Assembly (NCBI GenBank): GCA_947501565.1
Contig: CANMWJ010000006.1
Location: forward strand, 62,001 to 126,000
Length of the DNA stretch: 64,000 bases
Reading direction: 5' to 3'
Source of the DNA: an uncultured Marinobacterium sp.
GTDB lineage: Bacteria; Pseudomonadota; Gammaproteobacteria; Pseudomonadales; Balneatricaceae
Shown here: piece by piece, positions 28,403 through 36,241 of the stretch
How the letters are laid out: every line of letters starts with the position of its first letter
How positions within the stretch are numbered: position 1 is the stretch's first letter
Notes under the pieces: model-generated
Databases searched by the model: none
What the model was told of the DNA's origin: nothing
What the model saw: the letters and a program-made list of their open reading frames with translations, nothing else
Made by a program: the position numbers and the translations under genes

Positions 28403-29298
28403 TGCACTGTGGTTCTCAACTGCGCAATCAGGTGATCGAAGAGCTGTTCAAGCGTCTCAATACCGTCTTTTTTGCTGACCGTACTGGGCAATGAGAGCAG
28501 AGGAAGCCCGGTTTTTTCCGCCAGCCAGCGCGGGCTTTTCTCACTCTGATACCAGTTGTACACAATGGCACGCGGCTGCTTATCTTTAAGCGCCGTCACC
28601 AAACCATCCAGATGGCTCAGCGTGGGAGGCACGCCCGGTGATGGCTCCAGATCCGCTACCGGTTTCATCCGCAACCAGCGCCACAGGTAGGAGAAAGTTG
28701 TGTGCTGAACCACAATCTGCTGGTCGCGCAGGATCAACGATTGCTGACGCCACTGCAGTTTCTTTTTCTTCCAATGGGCATGCCAGGTTGCCAGGGCTTG
28801 CTGATACAGGTCTGCGTTATCGGAATCAATGCGTTGAAGCCGCTGGCTGAACGCCTTTGCGATATCCTCTACGCGCTCAGGATCAAGGTGCAGATGGGGG
28901 TTACCCTGGGCATGCACATGGCCACGTCCCACCAGCGATACCTGATGCTTCTCAATTGTGGAAACAATGTCCGCCGCGTAAACCATACCCGGTAAACCAT
29001 CACGTACCGCCGGATCGGCCGCCCGCTGCTGCAATGCTGGCAACCAGCCGGCTTCAAGCTCCGCCCCACTGCAGAACGCGATATCGGCACGCCGTAGCCG
29101 CGCAATCAGACTGGGACGCGCTTCTATATAGTGGGGGTCCTGATAGGCGTGTGTGGCACTGAATACAGTTGCGTCAGGAGCCAACTGGCGTGCTAAGGCA
29201 GCCCATTCAGGTTCGCAGGCGAAAATATTCAGCGCCTGAACAGGCATCGCGATGACACCCGCCAGGCAGAGTAACAGGCCTTTAATAACTGTGCGCAT
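28399..29298 (-). CDS. Zinc-type periplasmic binding protein (ZnuA-like)
   Basis: About 299 residues with a signal peptide (MRTVIKGLLLCLAGVIAMPVQA). Cluster A-I metal-binding features: FACEPEWAALARQLAP, SATHAYQDPHYIEARPS (first His ligands), the His-rich GRGHVHAQGNPHLHLDPE, and QHTTFSYLWRWL with a further His. It delivers Zn2+ (or Mn2+) to the permease. ATG at 29298 overlaps the upstream barrel gene by 17 bases; a TTG at 29310 is less likely. Confidence 0.88.
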   Translation of the reverse strand: MRTVIKGLLLCLAGVIAMPVQALNIFACEPEWAALARQLAPDATVFSATHAYQDPHYIEARPSLIARLRRADIAFCSGAELEAGWLPALQQRAADPAVRDGLPGMVYAADIVSTIEKHQVSLVGRGHVHAQGNPHLHLDPERVEDIAKAFSQRLQRIDSDNADLYQQALATWHAHWKKKKLQWRQQSLILRDQQIVVQHTTFSYLWRWLRMKPVADLEPSPGVPPTLSHLDGLVTALKDKQPRAIVYNWYQSEKSPRWLAEKTGLPLLSLPSTVSKKDGIETLEQLFDHLIAQLRTTVQ

Positions 29299-30385
29299 CG
29301 TGAGCACCAAAGCTGATCAGATACTGCAATAGAACAGTATTGTCTTCACCGCTCAGCTCATCTGCATTTTGGTGGGTGTACTGCAAACGCACCGTCTGCG
29401 TATGCGCAGGATTCCACGCCAGCATCACGGTTGTCTCTTTCAGCCCGGCATCTTCGAACTCGCCTTCCTCGTGCTCCTGACGCACATCCAGGTCGCCATA
29501 ACGCAGGCCCAGGCTCCACTCAGTCGCGAAACGGTATACTGCTGATGCATACCAGCCATCATGGTGGCCTGCACCCGCTTCATCGGTGATATCTGTGACG
29601 CGGAAATACTCTGTTGCCAGCGTCAGCTGTTCGCTTTTGTTATTGCCTGAGGGAGACCATTTCCAGACTGCATCAGCAATATACAGGTGCTCCCCGGCAT
29701 AGGCTGCGCCGTGGCTGTGCCCCGCATGCTCATCATGATCGTCCTCGTCTTCGTGCTCGGCATGCAGCTCCATGCGGTTGCGCAGGTAACTCACACCCGC
29801 CTGCCAACTCTGGGACTCATCGATGTCGTCACCAAGTTTGGTGGACAGGGTCCAGGCACCGACAGTTGAGCCTGACTCGAACGCACCCAGATGGTCGCCG
29901 GTAAAGACTGCCGCGCTCAGCTGCCAGAAGATATCCGTTGGCAACAATGCACGTAATGCCAGGCCGTCGTCGTAGTAATGACCGCCCAGGAATGCCCGGT
30001 AGACGGAAGGCCGTTCAGCGAAATTGTCTGCGTGGGTGTGCTGTGCGTTCAGGTAACCCAGATCAGCCAGAAAACGTCCCGCTTTCAAGGTAAAACCGGC
30101 TGGCAACTGAAGCGTTTCCAGATAGGCCTCTTCGACATCAGCCCCATGTTCTTCGTCATTCCATTCTGCAACCGCCGTCAAACGGGCGTCCAGCAGGTCC
30201 GCAAAACGATGCTGGATCGACAGCTCGGTATGACCCAGACCAAATCCCTCTTCACGCCCACCCAGCGCAGAGTTGTCCGATTTGTAATACGCATCGATAG
30301 TCGCGCTGATACGCGGTGTGTTGTCTTGCGCAGATGCCTGTACAGATACCATAGCCAGTGCAGCGGCCAATACCTTAAGTTTCAT
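29282..30385 (-). CDS. Outer-membrane beta-barrel protein of the zinc operon
   Basis: 367 residues, signal peptide MKLKVLAAALAMVSVQASAQ. The rest alternates hydrophobic and polar residues as in a porin-like barrel and contains an acidic/His-rich loop (ELHAEHEDEDDHDEHAGHSH) typical of zinc-capturing surfaces. It lacks a TonB box or plug, so it is not a TonB-dependent receptor. Being first behind a Zur box and followed by the ABC genes suggests it is the outer-membrane entry for zinc. The ribosome binding site is GAGG. Confidence 0.75.
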   Translation of the reverse strand: MKLKVLAAALAMVSVQASAQDNTPRISATIDAYYKSDNSALGGREEGFGLGHTELSIQHRFADLLDARLTAVAEWNDEEHGADVEEAYLETLQLPAGFTLKAGRFLADLGYLNAQHTHADNFAERPSVYRAFLGGHYYDDGLALRALLPTDIFWQLSAAVFTGDHLGAFESGSTVGAWTLSTKLGDDIDESQSWQAGVSYLRNRMELHAEHEDEDDHDEHAGHSHGAAYAGEHLYIADAVWKWSPSGNNKSEQLTLATEYFRVTDITDEAGAGHHDGWYASAVYRFATEWSLGLRYGDLDVRQEHEEGEFEDAGLKETTVMLAWNPAHTQTVRLQYTHQNADELSGEDNTVLLQYLISFGAHDAHSY

Positions 30386-30436
30386 AGCTGATCCTCTTCC
30401 CCCTCAGAGTTAACGGTCGGCGATACTAATAGATAC

Positions 30437-30449
30437 GTTATAATATAAC
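30437..30449. promoter_or_regulatory. Zur box
   Basis: The core gttata-a-tataac is a perfect 13-base palindrome with flanks gatac and aatc. It matches the enterobacterial Zur consensus core (TGTTATAnTATAACA). It lies about 52-64 bases upstream of the barrel gene's ATG, overlapping the likely promoter, so zinc-bound Zur should repress the operon. Confidence 0.85.
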
Positions 30450-30495
30450 AATCACAAAACTGCCATGAATCGGTAACAAAACCAGCTACCAATTC

Positions 30496-31191
30496 CTACT
30501 CCGTTCTTTCCAAAGACTTGAGGGTATAAAGGATATGGTCGCGAGCCACCCGCCGCGCTTCATCCGCGTCACGGTTCATCAGGGCTTTATGGATCTGAGC
30601 ATGCTGGGCGGAGATCCCGTCGGGATACCGCCCAAATTTCTTCAACGTACGAGACAGCACCCCATAGATCGCGTTGAAGTAACGACTGTAAAAGATCTGG
30701 CTAAAGGATATGATCAGCAGATTATGGCTGGACTCAGCGATCTGCATATGGAAGGTCAGGTCAGCTTTCGCTTTGGCCAGCGTCGTCTCCTCGCTACGCG
30801 CCTGCATACGATGAAACTCCTCATCCAGCTTCTGTAGCTGATCGTCGCTCGCCCGACGCGCGGCGTAAAACGCAGCTTCCCCCTCCAGTGCAGCGCGTGC
30901 TTCCATCACCTGGCGCTGGAAATCAAAATTGTCCCCTATCCCTTCAAGGCTCAGCTCAAAGTGAGGTTCTAGCAGATTGCGGCAGCGACTGGCGGATCCC
31001 TGACGGGTTTCGATAAGCCCCTGCAGCTCCAACTGAGTAAATGCCTCACGGACCGTTGAGCGGGCAACACCGTACTCGGTTGCCAGCTCCCGTTGCGACG
31101 GCATCTTTACCCCGGGTAGCAGGCGTCCGAACAGCATCTCCGCCTTAAGGGATTCAACTATAGTTTGACTGAGCGAGTTTTCTTCAGACAC
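30496..31191 (-). CDS. lldR: GntR/FadR-type regulator of lactate utilisation (LldR-like)
   Basis: 231 residues from a GTG. The N-terminal winged helix is GRLLPGVKMPSQRELATEYGVARSTVREAF...LIETRQGSAS, and the C-terminus is an FCD ligand-binding domain (QVMEARAALEGEAAFYAARRAS...). It is divergent from lldEFG, so it is most likely a lactate-responsive repressor. The longer frame to 31560 would run through the divergent promoter and into lldE and is rejected; GAGAG lies about eight bases before the GTG. Confidence 0.85.
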   Translation of the reverse strand: MSEENSLSQTIVESLKAEMLFGRLLPGVKMPSQRELATEYGVARSTVREAFTQLELQGLIETRQGSASRCRNLLEPHFELSLEGIGDNFDFQRQVMEARAALEGEAAFYAARRASDDQLQKLDEEFHRMQARSEETTLAKAKADLTFHMQIAESSHNLLIISFSQIFYSRYFNAIYGVLSRTLKKFGRYPDGISAQHAQIHKALMNRDADEARRVARDHILYTLKSLERTE

Positions 31192-31214
31192 CGACCGGCT
31201 CTCTCGATTATTCT

Positions 31215-31225
31215 TGGTCAGACCA
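31215..31225. promoter_or_regulatory. GntR-type operator
   Basis: tggtc-a-gacca is a perfect 11-base palindrome extended on one side by gtt. It matches TNGTNNNACNA and the half-site of the E. coli FadR operator. It lies 24 bases upstream of the lldR GTG and 127 upstream of lldE, ideal for autorepression and control of the divergent operon. Confidence 0.65.
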
Positions 31226-31351
31226 GTTGGCAGTGTAGCATTTATTTTGCACCCCACGTTGCCTATCTTTGCCTTAACTCGCGGTAACAAATACGAATAA
31301 TAAAAGCGTGTCCGCCCCCTTGGCACACGCCACAATGACAAGGTGATCTCC

Positions 31352-32149
31352 ATGCCCAACGCTGAACACACCCCCCGGGTCGGCTTATTTGTGACCTGTC
31401 TGGCCGACATGTTCAGACCCACCGTTGCTTTTGCCACCGTACGCCTGCTGGAACAGGCGGGCTGCACCGTGGAAGTGCCGGAAAAACAGACCTGCTGCGG
31501 ACAGCCAGCGTTCAACTCCGGCGACCGCAACACCACCCGTGATATCGCCAAGATGACCATCGAAGCGTTTGACGGTTACGAATACGTGGTAGGACCTTCC
31601 GGCTCCTGTATCGGCATGCTGCATTACTATGCGGATCTGTTTGACGATAACGATCCGTGGAAAAAACGCGCCGAAGACCTGAAAGCACGCTCTTTCGAGA
31701 TCACCTCGTTCCTGGTGGATGTGATCGGTTTCGACCAGATCAAGGCGGCCTTTGACGGCACCATCACCTATCACGACTCCTGTTCCGGCCTGCGCCAGCT
31801 GGGTATTAAACAGCAGCCACGTAAACTGCTGGGCAAAGTCGACAACCTCGAACTGGCCGAAATGGAAGAGGCGGAAACCTGCTGCGGTTTCGGCGGTACC
31901 TTCTGCGTGAAATACCCGGACATCTCCAACCGCATGGTTGCCAATAAAACCGAGAATACCTCAGCGAGCGGTGCAGATACGCTGGTCGGCGGCGACCTGG
32001 GCTGTCTGCTTAATATGGCGGGCAAACTGAAACGTGAAGGCAAAAGCATCGAAGCACGTCATGTCGTTGAGATTCTGGCGGGCATGCTGGATCAGCCTGC
32101 AATCGGCGAAGCAGATGCCAAGCGTTACGAACTGGCGAAACAGGTGTAA
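31352..32149 (+). CDS. lldE: LldE / LutA, iron-sulfur subunit of lactate oxidation
   Basis: 265 residues with two CCG domains: TCCGQPAFNSGD near residue 45 and TCCGFGGTFCVKYPDIS near 180. Together with LldF and LldG it forms the NAD-independent L-lactate dehydrogenase complex oxidising L-lactate to pyruvate. AAGGTGA lies just upstream of ATG 31352, so the GTG three codons earlier is not used. Confidence 0.95.
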   Translation: MPNAEHTPRVGLFVTCLADMFRPTVAFATVRLLEQAGCTVEVPEKQTCCGQPAFNSGDRNTTRDIAKMTIEAFDGYEYVVGPSGSCIGMLHYYADLFDDNDPWKKRAEDLKARSFEITSFLVDVIGFDQIKAAFDGTITYHDSCSGLRQLGIKQQPRKLLGKVDNLELAEMEEAETCCGFGGTFCVKYPDISNRMVANKTENTSASGADTLVGGDLGCLLNMAGKLKREGKSIEARHVVEILAGMLDQPAIGEADAKRYELAKQV

Positions 32150-32164
32150 GGCGGGAGAGAACAG

Positions 32165-33568
32165 ATGCAGATTAAGAGCCCTGAATTTAAAGATAACGCC
32201 CGCATCGCCCTGCAGGATGTGAACCTGCAGAAAGCGCTGGGTAACCTGAAAGCGGGTTTCCCTGTAAAACGCGCCAACGCTGTAGAGCGGATGCCTGAAT
32301 TCGAAGATCTGCGCGATGAAGCGCGTGATCTGAAAAACCATATCCTCGAAAACCTGGATGTCTATCTGGAGCAGTTCGAATCCAAGGTCGTAGAAAACGG
32401 TGGCCACGTGCACTGGGCACGCACCTCCGACGACGCCTGCAAAACCATCCTGGATATCTGTAAACAGGTGGGCGCAAAAACCGTCACCAAAGGTAAGTCC
32501 ATGGTGTCGGAAGAGGTGAACCTCAACGAGTATCTGGAGAAAAACGGCGTGCAGCCGGTGGAGACAGACCTTGGTGAGTACATCCTGCAGTTGCGCGAAG
32601 ACCACCCGAGCCACATCATCGCACCGGCGATCCACCTGAACCTGGAAGACGTGTCTGAAGCCTTCCACAAACACCACAACCGTCCGAAGTCCGACGATCC
32701 GGCGGTGCTGATGCAGGAAGCACGCGAAATGCTGCGTAAGCAGTTTGTGGCTGCTGACGTAGGCATCACCGGCGCCAACTTCTGTGTTGCAGAAACCGGC
32801 TCCACCATTATCGTGACCAACGAAGGTAACGGTGACCTGACGCAGACCCTGCCGAAAACCCACATCGTGATCACCTCCATCGAGAAGGTGGTTCCGACAC
32901 TGGAAGATATGAGCCTGTTCCTGCGGCTGCTGGCACGCTCTGCCACCGGCCAGGAGTTTACCGTTTATAACACCCTGTCCACCGGCCCACGCCGCGAAGG
33001 CGATCAGGACGGCCCGGAGAACTTCCACGTCGTACTGGTCGATAACGGCCGCAGCGAAATGGTCGGTACCGAGCTGCAGGATATGTTGCGCTGCATCCGC
33101 TGCTCGGCGTGTATGAACCACTGTCCGGTCTATGGCGCAGTCGGCGGCCACAGCTACGGCTGGGTTTACCCGGGTCCGATGGGTTCAGTACTGACACCAC
33201 AGATGATCGGCATTGAAAACGCGGGGCTGCTGCCTAACGCGTCCACCTTCTGCGGCAAATGCGAATCGGTCTGCCCGGTACGCATCCCGCTGCCAAAGCT
33301 GATGCGCCATTGGCGGGAAAACGAGTTTGAGAAACACCTGAGTCCTAAGGCAGTACGATGGGGTATCTCAGGCTGGGGATTCTTCGCTAAACGGCCTGCA
33401 CTCTACCGCTGGGTATCACGCAGCTCAGCCTGGTTTATGAACAAACTGGCGGGTAAAAAAGGCCGTATCAGCCGACTGCCACTGGCGGGAGGCTGGACCG
33501 ACTGGCGTGATATGCCAGCACCGGAAGGCCAGACCTTTATGGACCAGTGGAAACAAGGCAAACGATAA
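32165..33568 (+). CDS. lldF: LldF / LutB, ferredoxin-like subunit of lactate oxidation
   Basis: 467 residues. An N-terminal LutB/LutC-type domain (VGAKTVTKGKSMVSEEVNLN, FCVAETGSTIIVTNEGNGD) is followed by two 4Fe-4S motifs: CIRCSACMNHCPVY near residue 310 and CGKCESVCPVRIP near 365. It lies 15 bases after lldE, with a GGGAG-type ribosome binding site. Confidence 0.96.
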   Translation: MQIKSPEFKDNARIALQDVNLQKALGNLKAGFPVKRANAVERMPEFEDLRDEARDLKNHILENLDVYLEQFESKVVENGGHVHWARTSDDACKTILDICKQVGAKTVTKGKSMVSEEVNLNEYLEKNGVQPVETDLGEYILQLREDHPSHIIAPAIHLNLEDVSEAFHKHHNRPKSDDPAVLMQEAREMLRKQFVAADVGITGANFCVAETGSTIIVTNEGNGDLTQTLPKTHIVITSIEKVVPTLEDMSLFLRLLARSATGQEFTVYNTLSTGPRREGDQDGPENFHVVLVDNGRSEMVGTELQDMLRCIRCSACMNHCPVYGAVGGHSYGWVYPGPMGSVLTPQMIGIENAGLLPNASTFCGKCESVCPVRIPLPKLMRHWRENEFEKHLSPKAVRWGISGWGFFAKRPALYRWVSRSSAWFMNKLAGKKGRISRLPLAGGWTDWRDMPAPEGQTFMDQWKQGKR

Positions 33569-33580
33569 CAGGAGCGAACG

Positions 33581-34246
33581 ATGAGCAAAGCAGAAATTCT
33601 GGGCAACATCCGCCGCGGCCTGGGTCGCGGAGAGCCAACAGCACAACAGCGCTCGGCTGCGGAAAGCCGCTTGGCCGCCAAAGCGGACAACCTGATCCCC
33701 AAACGGGGCCAACTGCCACACGACGAGCAGGTCAAACTGTTCAAAGATATGGCGATCGAAGCTGCCGCAGAGATCATCGAACTCGACAGCACCTCCGAAG
33801 TACCGATGGCGGTGAGCGAGTGGTTACACAAGATGAACATCCGGGAACTGGTCAGTGCCAGCAATGCTGAACTGACAGAGATGGATTGGTCTGCGCTGGG
33901 TGATATCCAGCGCGTAGAGCGAGTCGCGCAGGTCGGCGACATGGCCAGTATCACCAGCAGCTTCGCGGGTATCGCCGAAACCGGCACCCTGATGCTGCAT
34001 TCCGGCTCTGAAAGCCCAACCACTTTGAACTTCCTGCCGGACGTACACATGGTAGTGCTGCATAAGAGCACCATCGTTGGGCCTTACGAAGACGCATGGA
34101 AGAAACTGCGTGCAGCACACGGCGGCAAGATGCCACGTACCGTCAATATGATCACCGGCCCATCACGCAGCGCCGATATCGAGCAGAAACTGCAGATGGG
34201 CGCCCACGGCCCGCGCACACTGGTGATTCTGCTGATCAACGACTAA
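33581..34246 (+). CDS. lldG: LldG / LutC subunit of lactate oxidation
   Basis: 221 residues of the LUD domain family: AGIAETGTLMLHSGSESPTTLNFLPDVHMVVLHKSTIV and TVNMITGPSRSADIEQKLQMGAHGPRTLVILLI near the C-terminus. It starts 12 bases after lldF and is followed by a strong terminator. The genes lldEFG form a complete unit. Confidence 0.95.
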   Translation: MSKAEILGNIRRGLGRGEPTAQQRSAAESRLAAKADNLIPKRGQLPHDEQVKLFKDMAIEAAAEIIELDSTSEVPMAVSEWLHKMNIRELVSASNAELTEMDWSALGDIQRVERVAQVGDMASITSSFAGIAETGTLMLHSGSESPTTLNFLPDVHMVVLHKSTIVGPYEDAWKKLRAAHGGKMPRTVNMITGPSRSADIEQKLQMGAHGPRTLVILLIND

Positions 34247-34289
34247 ACGAGTTACAGGTAGAGCTAACAACCTCGCTCCAACCTCTTTG

Positions 34290-34313
34290 GCCGCCCCTTT
34301 GGGCGGCTTTTTT
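34290..34313 (+). terminator. Terminator of lldEFG
   Basis: gccgccc (34290-34296) pairs with gggcggc (34301-34307) around cttt, followed by six T. Confidence 0.95.
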
Positions 34314-34337
34314 ATGCCCGCTTATAGAAGCCGGGTA

Positions 34338-34817
34338 TCAAGACGCCGGGCAATGCAATCCCACCATATCCAGCGAGGTGATGATACCCACCGGGCGCTT
34401 CTCCTCTACCACCAACACACGGTGGATCTTGTATTTCACCATCAGCGCGGCCACCTCTGAGATCTCGGTCTCCGGTGTTACGGAGATCACATCAGCGGTC
34501 ATGATGTCGCCCACTGTGCAACGGCGGATCTTCTCTGCCAGGACACTGTCATCCTCATCAGCCCCCACCAACAGACTGGTCAGCGTCCCATTGCTGTGCC
34601 AGTAATAACTCGATTCACCAATATTGGTTTTCAGATTACTGGAAAAGGCCTGGCCAATATCGGTGCTACTGACGATACCGACCAGACGGCCATCTTTCAC
34701 TACAGGGGCGCCGCTGATTTTAAGTTCAGATAACGCCCGATCCATCTCAATTAACGACATCTCCGGGGAGACTGTGAACAGGGAACAACTCATCAGGTCT
34801 TTGGCTTGCAGAGGCAT
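34338..34817 (-). CDS. Two-CBS-domain protein
   Basis: 159 residues made of two CBS motifs: MSCSLFTVSPEMSLIEMDRALSELKISGAPVV...LVGIVSSTDI and MTADVISVTPETEISEVAALMVKYKIHRVLVV...PVGIITSLDM. CBS pairs bind AMP, ATP or NAD-type ligands and sense energy state. An FNR/Anr-like site lies 60 bases upstream, so it may be oxygen-regulated. Confidence 0.88.
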   Translation of the reverse strand: MPLQAKDLMSCSLFTVSPEMSLIEMDRALSELKISGAPVVKDGRLVGIVSSTDIGQAFSSNLKTNIGESSYYWHSNGTLTSLLVGADEDDSVLAEKIRRCTVGDIMTADVISVTPETEISEVAALMVKYKIHRVLVVEEKRPVGIITSLDMVGLHCPAS

Positions 34818-34876
34818 TTTTCAGGTCTCCAGATTAAACTCAAACCCTACATAACCTGTTGAACCAAAAGGCGTCC

Positions 34877-34890
34877 TTGACATATATCAA
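34877..34890. promoter_or_regulatory. FNR/Anr-like site
   Basis: ttgac-atat-atcaa matches the TTGAT-N4-ATCAA consensus at nine of ten positions. It is centred 66 bases upstream of the CBS gene's ATG, where a class II activator site would be expected. It is 360 bases from the di-heme peroxidase gene on the other side. The rest of the 34818-35251 gap shows no gene. Confidence 0.55.
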
Positions 34891-35201
34891 GCGTCCAATC
34901 CGGTGCAAAAGCTACCGTGACGCACCATCATCACGCACAATACACGAACCCCTGAGACCCTTTAATCACGCCCCCTGGACAGGCAACGACCGCTCAACGC
35001 ACCATTAGAAAACACAAAAGAAAAAGCGAACCAAACCGGTGCAGGTAATTTTTTATCGCTCGCGACCACACTTCCGGTTCAAGCACAAACGCCGTGCATC
35101 ACCACACAAGCTCAGTACCGACACTGATCATCCTCACAAATGACAATAATCAAGGATTTACCCGCAGTAACACTGCCAACACACTGTAATTAGCTATACA
35201 C

Positions 35202-35230
35202 TTGGCATGTAAATGAGAAATTTCTAAATT
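35202..35230 (+). promoter_or_regulatory. Candidate sigma70 promoter of the peroxidase gene
   Basis: -35 ttggca (35202-35207) and -10 taaatt (35225-35230) are separated by 17 bases. The start would fall about 15 bases before the ATG at 35252. Confidence 0.5.
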
Positions 35231-35251
35231 AGGAATCGTTTAGGCCACTGG

Positions 35252-36241
35252 ATGCCCCTTCGATCTCATACGTTATTACTGCTCTTTCTGGTCAGCCTCA
35301 CCCTGCTGTACACCACCAAACCTTACGCCACCGAGCTCCGTTCTGAACCAATCAGTCCTATACCTCTTTCAGCTCAAGCGCTGTCCAGCAAGAAAGTGGC
35401 GCTGGGGGAACAGCTGTTCCACGATCCGCGCTTATCCAGCAACAACACCGTCAGCTGTGCCAGCTGCCATAACCTGTCAAATGGCGGGACAGACAACCGA
35501 CAGGTATCACTAGGTATCCATGGAGCCTCAGGAGCAGCCAACGCCCCCACCGTCTATAACAGCGCATTTAACTTCACACAGTTTTGGGACGGACGCGCGC
35601 AGGACCTTCAAGCCCAGGTAAACGGCCCCATTCACAACCCTGTAGAGATGGGCAGCACCTGGCCAGAGGTGGTCGAGAAACTGTCACAAGACTCCGCCTT
35701 GCTGCATCGTTTCGGTGAACTCTATGAGGAAGGGATCAGTGAACACAGTATCCGTGATGCGATCGCAACGTTTGAAAAATCGCTGGTTACAACCGACGCC
35801 CCCTTTGACCGCTGGCTGCGCGGTGATGCGCAGGCACTGAGCCCAGAACAGGTCCGCGGTTACAAGCTTTTCAAATCGTACGGCTGCGTCAGCTGCCACC
35901 AGGGCGCCAATGTCGGCGGTAATATGTTCGCCTACTTCGGTGCAGTAGAGGACATCAGCTCCTATTTCCAGGCACGGGGCGGCAGGATAACCCCCACCGA
36001 TCTGGGGCGCTTTAACGTCACCGGAGATCCCCAGGACAAACATCTGTTTAAGGTTCCAAGCCTGCGCCTGGCGGTCAAAACCGCACCCTACTTTCATGAT
36101 GGCTCTGTGGCGTCTCTGCAGCACGCCATTCGCCTAATGGCGCGTTACCAGTTAGGACGGGATATTCCAGACGCTCACACCGCGGCGATAGAGCACTTTC
36201 TCCACAGCCTAGTCGGCCAGCACCCGAGGCTGCAACCATGA
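35252..36241 (+). CDS. Di-heme cytochrome c peroxidase (MauG/CCP family)
   Basis: 329 residues, N-terminal signal or anchor (LLLLFLVSLTLLY). Two haem c sites: CASCH near residue 68 and CVSCH near 211. KVALGEQLFHDPRLSSNNTVSC and WDGRAQDLQAQVNGPIHNPVEMG are typical of bacterial CCPs. It reduces H2O2 with electrons from cytochrome c in the periplasm. Its stop overlaps the start of the following GGDEF-EAL gene as ATGA, so the two are translated together. Confidence 0.93.
   Translation: MPLRSHTLLLLFLVSLTLLYTTKPYATELRSEPISPIPLSAQALSSKKVALGEQLFHDPRLSSNNTVSCASCHNLSNGGTDNRQVSLGIHGASGAANAPTVYNSAFNFTQFWDGRAQDLQAQVNGPIHNPVEMGSTWPEVVEKLSQDSALLHRFGELYEEGISEHSIRDAIATFEKSLVTTDAPFDRWLRGDAQALSPEQVRGYKLFKSYGCVSCHQGANVGGNMFAYFGAVEDISSYFQARGGRITPTDLGRFNVTGDPQDKHLFKVPSLRLAVKTAPYFHDGSVASLQHAIRLMARYQLGRDIPDAHTAAIEHFLHSLVGQHPRLQP

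Noticed and set aside
30496-31560. Longer GntR frame starting at 31560
   Set aside because: It would run through the divergent promoter and into lldE. The GTG at 31191 gives a normal LldR-type length.
31961-33151. A 396-codon minus-strand frame
   Set aside because: It is antisense to lldF, which carries two 4Fe-4S motifs.
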